DNA of 64,000 nucleotides from Ehrlichia sp052043515 (GTDB lineage: Bacteria; Pseudomonadota; Alphaproteobacteria; Rickettsiales; Anaplasmataceae), in assembly GCA_052043515.1 (NCBI GenBank), contig JBQEQX010000001.1, positions 806,001-870,000 on the forward strand, given 5' to 3'. The notes beneath the pieces were generated by a model. The model was not told where the DNA came from and did no database searches. It saw only the letters and a program-made list of their open reading frames with translations. A program made the position numbers and the translations under genes. Below are positions 30,547 to 41,047 of the stretch, piece by piece (positions within the stretch are counted from its first letter, which is position 1; each line of letters opens with the position of its first letter).

Positions 30547-32516
30547 ATGTCAATTGTACTATTAGATCCTAAAACAATTAATAAAATTGCTGCCGGGGAA
30601 GTAATAGAATGTCCAGCAAGCGTAGTTAAGGAATTAGTTGAAAATTCAATTGATGCTGAAGCTACTTCTGTTAGTATAACTGTAGAATGTGGAGGACGTA
30701 ATTTAATACTTGTTAGTGACGATGGTGTTGGAATTGAAAAAGAATGTATGGAAATTGCATTCGTTCGTCATGCCACATCTAAGCTTCCCGATGGTGATCT
30801 GACCAAGATCAAATCTTTAGGATTTAGGGGAGAGGGATTAGCTTCTATTGCAGCCGTTAGTAAAATAAAAATGATATCGAAGTACCAAGATTCTAAAACT
30901 GCATGGCTAATAATGTTTGAAGGAGGAGAGAAAACACAAGAGTTAACTCCAAATTCGCTTTCTTGTGGTACTTGTGTGGAAGTAAGGGATTTGTTTTTTT
31001 GCAATTCCTAATAGATTGAAGTTCTTAAAAACTGAAAAAAGCAGAAGTTCAATCTATTATTGATATAGTTAATAAATTGGCTATGGTTAACCATAGTGTT
31101 AAGTTTTCTTTGTCTGTTGATGGGAAGTGGATATTTAAATATTTAAAACAGCAGTCAAATATTGATAGATTGTCTGAAATAAAAAATTTGGGGCCGGAAT
31201 TTTATAAAAATTCTTTACCAGTAAATGTTAAAGAGGGAGTAGTTACATTGACGGGTTATATTGGATTGCCTACATTAAGTCGTAGTAAGTCAAGCCTTAT
31301 ATATACTTTTGTCAATGGTCGTCCTGTTTACGATGGTATGTTAATAGGAGCAGTGAGATATGCTTATAGTGATTTTATAGAAAAAAATAAATATCCGGTT
31401 GTTGTATTGCATCTTGATATACCATGTGATCAGGTTGATGTTAATGTTCACCCTAACAAATCCGAGGTTAGATTTCAAAATAGAAAATTAATATATAAAA
31501 TTGTAGTTGGTGCAATTAGAGATGTATTATCTATTAACATGCGTACAAAATTGAAATCTATTGGTAATGTTAAAGATGACCCTTTCATACGGGATAGTAT
31601 TATCAAGGCGAAATATTTGAAAGATATTGATGGTAGTTTTTCTTCTGAGTTTTCTAGTGTACAACAATGTTTATCTAACAGTAGTGATGGACAAAAATGT
31701 TCTGCTGGTGATTTAAGGGCATCTAAAATAGATAGGCGACACTTTTATGAAGACTCTGCAGAAAAAGAAGTCTGTAGTTTTGATGCATATCGGGAAATCG
31801 ATTTAATTAGTTCGTCAAATAATATCTTGCAACAGTTGCCTTCTATGAACGCAACCGATACGATTACGCCAGAATCGAGTGGCACGCTCGGAACAAAAAA
31901 TAATAAAAAATTAGAAGGGTTGTTAATTGACGATTATCCTTTGGGTTGTGCTTTATGTCAAATACATAGTAGATACATTATATCGCAAACGCGAGATTCT
32001 ATCATCATTGTTGATCAGCATGCTGCGCATGAGAGGTTAACCTATGAATATATGAAACAGGTTATGGAAAAAGAGGGAATAAAACGTCAGATACTATTGA
32101 TACCTGAAGTTATTGAAATAGGTAGTAGTTGTGATTTGGAATTACTAATTGAGTATAAAGAAAAACTGTTGCAACTGGGTTTACTTATTGAACCGTTGAG
32201 TAGTTTGTCAGTTATAGTAAGAGAAGTACCAGCAATTTTTGGTAGTTTTGATGTTAAGTCACTTGTTACTAGTATACTTGATAGCATAGTGGAGGTAGGA
32301 GATACTTTATTTTTGGATGATAAAATCAAGGACGTATGTGGTACAATAGCGTGCTATAGCTCTATTAGAAGTGGTAGAAAATTGAAAGTTGCTGAAATGA
32401 ATGCTATTCTGAGAAATATGGAAAATACATCACATTCTGGGCAATGTAATCATGGTAGGCCAACTTATGTTGAATTGAGTTTACTTGAATTGGATAAGCT
32501 TTTTGCAAGAAGATAA
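30547..32516 (+). CDS. mutL: DNA mismatch repair protein MutL (two frame breaks)
   Basis: MutL is the ATPase linking MutS to strand removal. The GHKL domain has KELVENSIDAEATSV, DDGVGI and GFRGEGLASIAAV. The C-terminal domain has VDQHAAHERLTYE, which fits the DQHA(X)2E(X)4E metal-binding motif of endonuclease-type MutL, as expected where MutH is lacking. Breaks: one T too many at 30994-31000, right after the ATP lid, and one A too many at 31035-31040. The restored protein is about 655 residues. The middle (about 350-440) is a variable linker. Confidence 0.93.
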
Positions 32517-33014
32517 TATAGTTATCAATGGATACTATTCTCACATAATAGTGAATTTATTGGATAAACTTTTGTGTGACATTAATACTTATTTTTTCTC
32601 ATAAGTAATTATATACTTTTGTATAATTGTTTGTTTTGTATGCACTGTTCATAACATTGGAAATTTTTTAATACGGAAATAATGTGTACATCTGATGCTT
32701 TATTACGTGACTAAGTTTGTATTGAATAAGTACTTGTGTGGAATGACATTTTTGTGTGATTTTCCCAAGTTTATAAATGAGTTTTTGTGATTCAATAGTT
32801 CAAACTTATGTATCAAAAATCAATTTTATGTATTATAAGATGATTAGACAGCTCTATAACTTTCTGCATTTATTCATGACAGAATGGTTAATTAGGCCAA
32901 ATAAATTGTATAAAGTTAAGTTTATCTGACTTAAAATCTGTAGCGTAATTAGTTATGAGCATTTAAACAAGAATTTTTTACTAATCAGTAATATTGCGTG
33001 TAGAATAAGGTTAA
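32517..33014. other. Convergent intergenic region
   Basis: About 500 bp between the mutL and dprA 3' ends, very AT-rich. No clear terminator hairpin or gene seen. Confidence 0.45.
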
Positions 33015-34151
33015 TTAATAGTATATTAAAGCAACTTTATTGTTTGGGAGTCTTTCTATTTTTTTTAATGTCTCTAGTTCCGTTAGCGCTATTAAAACAC
33101 TACTGATGCTTAAATTAGTAGAAGCAATAATTTCTTCAATTTCTACGGGACTGTGGCTTATATGCTGTAGAATTAAGTCTTTTGCGTTGTCAGTTTCATG
33201 AGAGCTTTTGTGTGCTTTTGTGGCATGATTGAAAAATGAATTTTGAATGTGGTGTTTATGATTAAATTGTAAACTTTCAGTTATATCTTTTGTAGATTCT
33301 ACTAACTTTGCTCCATTTTTGATCAGGCTATTACTACCTCTACATCTATCATCAAATGGTGATCCAGGGACTGCAAATACTTCTCTGTTTTGGTTTAAAG
33401 CAAAATTTGCTGTAATAAGTGATCCTGATTGTATTGAAGCTTCAACAACAACTATTCCCAATGATAATCCAGAAATAATACGATTACGTTGTGGAAATAA
33501 ATGTGCTTTTGGTGACATAGAAAATGGAAATTCTGTAATAATTAATCCTCCTTTGTCTATTATGGTTTTATATAAGTCTGTATTTTCTCTTGGATATACT
33601 ATATTAATACCATTGCCCATTACAGCAATCGTAGGTAATTGTTGGAAAATTATGCTATGTGCTGATTTATCTATTCCTCTTGCCAGTCCTGATACTATAA
33701 CAAAGCCGGCATTAGCTAGTTCATATGATAATTTGTAAGCAAAATTTTTTCCATTAATTGATGGGTTGCGACTACCAACTATACCAATGATGTTTTTTGT
33801 AAGTAAAGATAAATCTCCTAACGTTGTCAGAACTGGTGGATAATCATGAATATTGCGTAAAACTTCTGGATAGTCTTTGTTGAATACTGTAATTATTTTT
33901 CCTCCGATCTTGTGCGTATTTTCGATTTCTAATTCAGCTTCTTCAATGGAGCATATAGTGTGGGTTTTATTATTGACTTGAGATCTTTTTATTAAATTTG
34001 GTAAAACTTCCAATACATTCTGACAAGTTTTATATAATTTAATTAGTGCAGAAAATGTTGATGGTCCGATGTTTGGTGTTCTTATTAATCTGAGACATGA
34101 TACCAGATCTTGATGAGACAGTTCTTTTTGAACGTGCATAATTGAGTTCAT
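33015..34151 (-). CDS. dprA: DNA processing protein DprA (Smf)
   Basis: DprA binds incoming single-stranded DNA and loads RecA during natural transformation. The intact frame of 378 residues has an N-terminal helix-hairpin-helix region (RTPNIGPSTFSALIKLY) and the Rossmann-like core with GIVGSRNPSINGKNFAY, VIVSGLARGIDKSAH, MGNGINIVYPREN, FPQRNRIISGLS and FAVPGSP. A C-terminal winged helix follows (VEIEEIIASTNLSISSVL). It is kept in many bacteria not known to be competent; here it may act in recombination. Confidence 0.94.
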   Translation of the reverse strand: MNSIMHVQKELSHQDLVSCLRLIRTPNIGPSTFSALIKLYKTCQNVLEVLPNLIKRSQVNNKTHTICSIEEAELEIENTHKIGGKIITVFNKDYPEVLRNIHDYPPVLTTLGDLSLLTKNIIGIVGSRNPSINGKNFAYKLSYELANAGFVIVSGLARGIDKSAHSIIFQQLPTIAVMGNGINIVYPRENTDLYKTIIDKGGLIITEFPFSMSPKAHLFPQRNRIISGLSLGIVVVEASIQSGSLITANFALNQNREVFAVPGSPFDDRCRGSNSLIKNGAKLVESTKDITESLQFNHKHHIQNSFFNHATKAHKSSHETDNAKDLILQHISHSPVEIEEIIASTNLSISSVLIALTELETLKKIERLPNNKVALIYY

Positions 34152-34875
34152 TAATTAATATGTTAATATAAATTAGGATATTAATTATAAATAATCAAAT
34201 AATTAGTAGATGTATTCTGCAAATATTTTTGATGCTTATATTTGTAATTGAAATAGGAGTTATTTTTGCTTTTTATAGTTCCTGTTGTGAGAATATTTTC
34301 TGACATGTAAAGAGTAATTGCGGGCAAGCTTTTCAATTCAATTATTATCTTGCTAGTGGGTTTATGGTATATCATTGGTTAAGTTATATGTTATAAAAGT
34401 TAATATCAAAGAATAAGTTTACCGTATTTAATGGGTTTTTGTTGTTAAGAAATAGTTATGTTATGATTTTTTAAAATATCAATATAGTGTGCTGCATTTT
34501 TAATTTTTTTATTCTTGCTACTACGAGAATAGTAAGTGATTGATGTACGTTGTATGTTAAATATTTTTAATAAAGTATTTATTAATTGATTTGCCTTACT
34601 AAACAACGGTTTTTATGTTGTTTTAAAAGTTACGAAATCTATCAATCGTGTTTACTGACAATCATGCGAAAGTTTAGAGTAAATTCTGAAAAGTGCAATA
34701 CTCAATTGTTTTAGAGCAGTTAAAACAGATGTAATATCTCTAGTGAGTGTAGCGCAACGCGTATGCTATTCAAAGGAGCAACGCGTCAAGTTTTAAATGT
34801 GAACCCAGTGCCTATCGCATTTCCTTTACGAGTATATATTCCAACAATCAAAGTGTAATGTGTTACCAAAATGCC
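34152..34875. other. Intergenic region downstream of fabF
   Basis: About 720 bp. A 64-codon frame at 34181-34375 has no support. The last 130 bp are markedly richer in G+C and include a direct repeat of GCAACGCGT. Confidence 0.45.
34754..34786. repeat. Paired direct repeat GCAACGCGT
   Basis: Two exact copies of GCAACGCGT (34754-34762 and 34778-34786), 24 bases apart, each holding the palindrome ACGCGT. This is conspicuous in AT-rich surroundings. It lies about 90 bp past the 3' end of fabF. It could be a protein-binding site pair or chance; no function assigned. Confidence 0.5.
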
Positions 34876-36151
34876 TTACTTTAGCTTTCCTAAAATTAAT
34901 GATATATTTACTCCACCAAAGCCAAAAGAGTTAGACATAGAGTAATTAATTCTATGCTCCTGCGCGCTGAGTGGTACAAGATTTAATTTTGGATCTTCAG
35001 AAGACTGATGTAAGTTCAGTGTAGGAGGTACAATTCCTGTGTTCATAGCAAGTATACAAAATATTGCTTCAACACTTCCTGCTGCACCAAGTAAGTGACC
35101 TATAGAAGATTTCGTTGATGATATTGGGGTTTTATATATATCATCTTTAAACACTTTTCTTATTGCTTGAATTTCTGCGCTGTCCCCGAGGGGGAGTGGA
35201 AGTACCGTGCGCATTTATATAGTTTATAGATTCTGAATTTAACTTAGCACTAGACAAAGCTAGCTCCATGGCTTTTGCTCCTCCTTTTCCTTCTGGGTGA
35301 GGTGCAGTTATATGGTATGCGTCTGCAGTCATGCCATGCCCTAGCAATTCTGCATATATTTTCGCTCCGCGTTTTTTTAGCGTGTTCATAGTTCTCCACT
35401 ACCACTATTCCAGACCCTTCCCCCATAACAAAACCATCTCTTTGTTTATCCCAGGGGCGCGATGCCAATTCCGGAGTATCATTGAACCTTGTTGATAGTG
35501 CTTTTATAGAGGAGAATCCAGCAAATCCTAAACGACACAATGCACTTTCCGCCCCACCTGCTATTACGACATCTGCCTCACCAGATTGTATAACTCTCGC
35601 TGCATTGCCTATAGCTTGTGCTCCTGTCGCACATGCGGTTACACCCGAATCACTTAATCCTACGAATCCGTATTTCATCGATATGTGACCAGATAATAGA
35701 TTAATTAAACTTGCAGGGATGAAAAAAAGGGCTAATCCTTTTCGGTCCACGCTCATGTAAACAAATAGTAGTTTTTTCTATAAATGGTAGCCCACCGATT
35801 CCAGACCCTACCATTACACCTACTCTACTGTGGTCAAGAGCCTTATAATCTAATAAGCCAGAGTCATCCACTGCTTGAGTTGCAGATGCGATACCAAAAT
35901 GGATAAAAGTATCCATTTTTTTTATTTCTTTTTTCTGGAATAAATCCTGCTGGATCAAATGTATAATCTTCAGATTCAGATTTCATCACCACTTGACCAC
36001 CTATTTTACACTCGAGATCTGATGTATCAAACCTACTGATCTTCCTTATGCCAGACACTCCTCTGCACAGAAAATCCCACACCCTCTCTACATTGCTGCC
36101 TATAGGAGTTACTAACCCCAACCCAGTAACCACGGCCCTCTTGAGTGTCAT
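34876..36151 (-). CDS. fabF: 3-oxoacyl-ACP synthase II FabF (four frame breaks)
   Basis: FabF is the condensing enzyme that elongates acyl-ACP with malonyl-ACP. The N-terminus MTLKRAVVTGLGLVTPIGSN and the active-site cysteine in GVTACATGAQAIGNA are clear. The two catalytic histidines are in YINAHGTSTPLGD and STKSSIGHLLGAAG, and NSFGFGG closes the C-terminus. Five frames join by removing one base each from runs at 35929-35934, 35722-35728, 35372-35378 and 35190-35194. The result is a normal 423 residues. Four breaks in an essential gene argue strongly for sequence error. It lies 20 bp downstream of acpP, the usual order. Confidence 0.94.
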
Positions 36152-36170
36152 AATGGTCCTACAATTAGTT

Positions 36171-36443
36171 CTACTTTGATAGCTTTTTGCGAATATACTC
36201 CTCTATCTTGTCTATAGTTTCAAGTCCTTGTGCCTCTTCATCAGAAATCTCTATAGAGAAATGGTCCTCTAAGCACATCACCAGATCCACGAAATCAAGA
36301 CTATCGAGATTCAAGTCTTTTGCTAAATTAGTACTACCAGAAAGAGTAGCTTTTTGTTCATCTTTAAGCTTTAAACAGTCAATTACAATTTTAATTACAG
36401 TATCTTTTATAGACTCTTCCAACCTTTCATCATTGCTTTCCAT
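36171..36443 (-). CDS. acpP: Acyl carrier protein
   Basis: AcpP carries fatty-acid intermediates on a phosphopantetheine arm. The 90-residue acidic protein has the attachment motif LNLDSLDFVDLVM, with the modified serine in DSL at about residue 48, and the usual helices II and III (LEDHFSIEISDEEAQ). It is upstream of fabF and surely co-transcribed. Confidence 0.96.
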   Translation of the reverse strand: MESNDERLEESIKDTVIKIVIDCLKLKDEQKATLSGSTNLAKDLNLDSLDFVDLVMCLEDHFSIEISDEEAQGLETIDKIEEYIRKKLSK

Positions 36444-37019
36444 AATTTATCCATTAAAAATTAAAACTACACATATTAATTAAACATAAATTTGCAAGAA
36501 ATGAATGCAATAAACACTACTTTAACGCACGCAATGTTAAACTCACAATATAATAACTTAGAAACCTAATAAAGTAAAATTTTTGTAATACCTTTTTTAA
36601 GTCGAAACAAAAACCATACCTACCTTGTGTAATATATAACATATGGGTATAAGAATCAACCTATTTAATGTGAATATGGCTATAATTTATGATGCTAATC
36701 TATTATTTTTGGAAGTGATTCTGGTGAATTATAGTTGTTTTATACTGATTGGTTGTGTTGATAAGAATAAACATGCTTTGTAATACTGCTGTGTATGTAA
36801 ATGCTATGAAGTAAATATTAAATTGTTAATACATTGAGTAAATTACTATATCTGCTGTAATCTATTCTAACATAGTAGTCAACTACTCGATACAAGAGAC
36901 TAGTAACTGGCCATCTATAAGGTTGTCATGCAGTAGTGACTTGATAGAGTTTTTATATTTCTGATAAAGCGTATACTATACTTCGTAAGTCATACATGTT
37001 AATGATGTTTGTTTAACAT
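36444..37019. other. Intergenic between the 37020 gene and acpP
   Basis: About 575 bp; it should hold the acpP-fabF promoter. Several A/T-rich -10-like hexamers occur, but no clear promoter can be singled out. Confidence 0.4.
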
Positions 37020-38522
37020 CTACCTCCGATATTTTTTTCGTACACTGCTTTGGCCTTTATATTCATTGCTTGATTTTCTTTTTCTTGATTTGTACGTTCT
37101 TTCAATAGTTTTGTGTCCTAGAGCATTGTGTGCTACTTGGACAGCATTGCTATTATGTGGGATACCTCTTTCTGTTGTTGAAGAAGTGGATAGATTCACA
37201 GGAGCGTAGTCCACTATGGCCAATTGTGATGTAGATGCTTGAGTTTCTTGAGAATGAACTTTGTCAGTATTGTCAGGACTAACAAATTTACTGTAACCGG
37301 TTTGATTACGCTCTAGGTATTCGGCTGCACTGACTAGGAGTAGCAATGGATTGATTAATTCTTGGGCAGTAAGATTTGTTGGAGTAGAATGTGGTGTTGA
37401 TATTTTACACTGTTGCGAAGCATCATCTCTTGCTTTACTAGGAGTATGATTAACAGGATTACCAGGTACGTTGTGATAATCTAGATTGCTTTTTACATGT
37501 CTAGCTTCAGCAATTACGAGTGGTAATGTGTCGCGTGGTTTTTGAATGATGGATGGATTTGTTGGATTAGAGTGCGATGCTAATGTTTTCCGCTGAGGTT
37601 CATTACTGCTTGCTATCAGTGATACATCAACAGTATATGGCTTACTAAATATACCTGAATAATCATTATTACTGATTTCACAATTCTTTGTTTCACTGGT
37701 ATTGAAAAAATATTCGATAGTGTGCCTTTGTGAGCCTTTGCTAAAAGTGATAGAAGCACGCTTAGCTTTTATTTGTGCACCAGGTAACAATATTCTATTC
37801 AAACTCCTTAGACTTTGATTAAAATGTCTGTGCAACTGTATAACATTTATTGCTGCTAGATGATCATTGCGATCAAAATTCGTCGAAATTTGTATGAGTT
37901 CTAACTTAGTGAAGAAACTGATGGCACATAGTAGATTATTGTTTAAAAATAGGTATTTCACTTTACTGACGGAAGCTAGACTATCTACTGTATGTTTAAA
38001 TTCTAAATGACAGATCTTTAAGTCTTCAAAGTAGCCATTTAGGCATAGTGCATGTAGCCTACCGAATGTGTTTAAGCAGTGCATAAAATATATAGTCTCA
38101 TGTATCCAGAGTGGATTTACATTCATCTTTAAAATTAATAGGTTTGGTAAATTCATGGCAATATAGTACAGTTGGGATAGCAAAAGACCACCGTTTGCTT
38201 GAGATATCATGTCACTACTATCTTCCTGTATCCCTGCTATTAATCTTAGGAAACTGCGTTTATGAGTGATATCTTTTCTTATACTAGTTTCCAGGTGGAT
38301 CAGGTATAAAACATATGTCATATACCTTGTGTGTAGTACTATTTGGTCTGCAGTGTACCTATTGGTAACATCCGTATATTTCCTGCTAACTGTGTCCTGA
38401 TGTTTAGTAAATTGAACAGCCAGTAAAAAGTGTTTTGCACAAGTAGGGTAACAAAGATCCGTTGTACCTAGTATTTCACTCAATATCTCTTCTAGATTCA
38501 CATGTTTGGCATCGTATAACAT
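37020..38522 (-). CDS. Lineage-specific 500-residue protein with leucine-rich segment and basic NLS-like C-terminus
   Basis: No family recognised. There is no signal peptide or membrane segment. The N-terminal half is helical and leucine-rich; residues about 115-225 have spaced LxxL/LxLN patterns (LPNLLILKMNVNPLW, RLHALCLNGYFEDLKICHLE, VKYLFLNNNLL) that look like irregular leucine-rich repeats. Residues 300-470 are Ser/Thr/Pro/Asn-rich and probably disordered. The last 27 residues hold two basic clusters, KSRKRK and RKKYRR, spaced like a bipartite nuclear localisation signal. This layout (no Sec signal, disordered linker, basic end) fits a type IV secretion effector aimed at the host nucleus. 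That is inference; nothing in the sequence proves secretion. Confidence 0.7.
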   Translation of the reverse strand: MLYDAKHVNLEEILSEILGTTDLCYPTCAKHFLLAVQFTKHQDTVSRKYTDVTNRYTADQIVLHTRYMTYVLYLIHLETSIRKDITHKRSFLRLIAGIQEDSSDMISQANGGLLLSQLYYIAMNLPNLLILKMNVNPLWIHETIYFMHCLNTFGRLHALCLNGYFEDLKICHLEFKHTVDSLASVSKVKYLFLNNNLLCAISFFTKLELIQISTNFDRNDHLAAINVIQLHRHFNQSLRSLNRILLPGAQIKAKRASITFSKGSQRHTIEYFFNTSETKNCEISNNDYSGIFSKPYTVDVSLIASSNEPQRKTLASHSNPTNPSIIQKPRDTLPLVIAEARHVKSNLDYHNVPGNPVNHTPSKARDDASQQCKISTPHSTPTNLTAQELINPLLLLVSAAEYLERNQTGYSKFVSPDNTDKVHSQETQASTSQLAIVDYAPVNLSTSSTTERGIPHNSNAVQVAHNALGHKTIERTYKSRKRKSSNEYKGQSSVRKKYRR

Positions 38523-41047
38523 AAGGTATATATTTATAAATATATGAAATATATTAGTTTTTTAATAAATTTCAATATATTTTTTAACTATTGTATAAGA
38601 TTAGCTCGTTTATTAGTATATCTTGCGACAGAAATGTGGTGTTGATATGTCTAAAATGTTTGTATTATGGTAAAAATATCTTAACTGCTTGGTGTATAAA
38701 TATACTGAATTAGTGGAATCTTGACGCAATTAATCTACCGGTTTGTATATTTCATATTTATCAGATGGACTTATAATTTTCCTTTTACATATATGTAGTA
38801 AAAATAACATTATCTCAATAAATGATAATCCTAGATTTCGTTAATATTATTTTAGAAATTATGGCTTTGTTATATTTTAAAGTTGTTTTTTGTTTGATAA
38901 GCATACCATAGTGTGATTATTTGCTACTAGCATGGAGTTTTTTGTAGATTATAGAACGAATGATTTTCAATAAAATATTATTTTCTATAATAAGAATTTG
39001 TGGTTTTTATTTTTTATCTGTGATTTGTCATCTGTATTATTTCTACATCCTTGCTATGGGTAGCTGTTTTGTAAGAATAAGCATGCTGGTATGTAAAGCA
39101 GTTCATGTTTTTTTCCATATCCTTGTTTCTATAAACGCACTCCGGATTATGGGCTTTAGTTGTTTATTAGGAAAAATACTTTTTCATTTGATGCCTGTTG
39201 ACTATGTTACATTTATACAAAGGTTTGCTGTCGCTATGAGAGCAACTATTTAGTTAAGCGCAATATAGTTAAAGTATAAATAAAGTTACTAGGATGTGTT
39301 CAATGATAAATTTATAAGCATTGAATTTGTTATATTGGTTAATACATGCATTTTATTGTTAACATAAAATCATTGTGAAATTGTATGTGATCATGGTCTT
39401 TTATGGAAGATCGTTTTTGATTTCATACTGCTTTTCTGATATAATTCCTTGTGCTACATCATTTTTGGCATAGTACTGATTGGTGTATTATATCATTATA
39501 GAATTTACATCATAATATTTTATGAGAATTGTGTAACTTTTATTTTAGCTAGAAACATAATTAGGATTATTTCTTAATATTCCATAATAGTTCTTTTAGT
39601 TGATAAATTCTTATATAACTTGATTTGGAGTACATATAAGTTCTGAATTTCTGGTGTGGTATTGGTATAAATGTTCTAAACAGATAACCATTTATATTAA
39701 AAAGGTTAAGTTATTTTATTGTAACACCACGCTGCTACTATGGTTAATGTTTAGATGTACTAGTTGTGGCAGCATACATATTAATCTATTTTTTAGGACC
39801 TTCTTTACTCGGTTTTTCTATTGTAGTACTACTACCAAGGCAAGTAGAAATAGTTTCTTTTCCTGCTGTGTTGCCATGTGGTATTATTTCTTTTCTCTCT
39901 GATGGCGCTTTTACTTTTGCTCTGTAATGTCATCTGATATTACTTCTTACAGCTGCTGATAGTTCTTCACTTCATAGTGTACTTAGTATGAAACTTAAAA
40001 CTTCATTTGGTAATATGTTTCCAAGTGGTAGATTTTCACTCTATGATTTGGTGGTATATGTTGATCTACTCGAGGTTTCTTAGTATGTAACTTTTTTATG
40101 CATAGACCTCCTAATTGATGTTTTTAGGTTAAGTTTACTGCAAAGTGATGTGATTATTATATAAAGTGTAAAAATTCATTTCTGTTATTTTTTTGTTTGC
40201 ATTTATTTCTAATAAATATACTTAAATATTGATTTTAACTATAATAGCAAGAGCATTTATGGTAGACTTTGATATATTTCAATGAATTTAATTTGTTTAT
40301 GCTATTATAAACCGGATAAGTGTATTGAATCGCAGCTGTTATATTGAACTCTTTTTTAGTGGTTACCTCAGTTCTTGACGAATTTACTGTGGTTTTACTG
40401 TGATATTTATATAACACTTATGTTTATTGTGGTGTCGTTGTTGTTAATATACAAATTTTATCGGAAGTGCCTAGCTCTCCTGTAAATTCCATTCATATTG
40501 TTATCAGTACTATCTAGGTATTTGGAATTTATGTTTTTTATCTATCCTGTATTCTTAATATAAGTATTTGTGTATAGTCGTGATTACTAAAATATATATT
40601 GTTGTTAATGCGAGTCTTGTGCATGTTGAGAGATTATTTGTAGGTTGTATTAATAATATTAATATTGCAAACGTATGCTTAGACTCCAATATAAACATCG
40701 ATCAAGTTATTTAAAGATATTATGAGGGTTTAGTATAAGAAAGTTATACGTGAACATTGTCGAATATGATTATTTTTTATTATGTATGAAATAGTGTTTT
40801 TTGTACTCAAAGCTCTATCGATGAGGGCATTGTTGTTGCAGTCAAAGAAAAATCAAATTGGATTAGTCATTTAGATATATTCAATTATCTTTTATGGCGT
40901 ATTGCATACTCTCCTAAAATTGCCTGTATTGTGTAAATTAATAACTAACTTGAAAAGTGACAGTATAGCACAACACACAATTGTTCATATATATTTTATA
41001 TTATTAGCTTATACAATATTTTCTATAGTAAAACAGAGATAATTAGT
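38523..41047. other. 2.5 kb region without a convincing gene
   Basis: The largest gap in the window. Frames of 60-97 codons (38960-39253, 39654-39902, 40235-40417) are Phe/Ile/Cys-rich, have no family resemblance, and look like chance reading of T-rich DNA. I saw no RNA gene or repeat array. Its place between two accessory genes suggests decayed genes or regulatory sequence for the ankyrin gene. Confidence 0.5.

Noticed and set aside
38960..40417. Three short frames in the 2.5 kb gap
   Set aside because: Phe/Ile/Cys-rich, no motif; typical of T-rich random sequence. One looks membrane-like only because of T richness.
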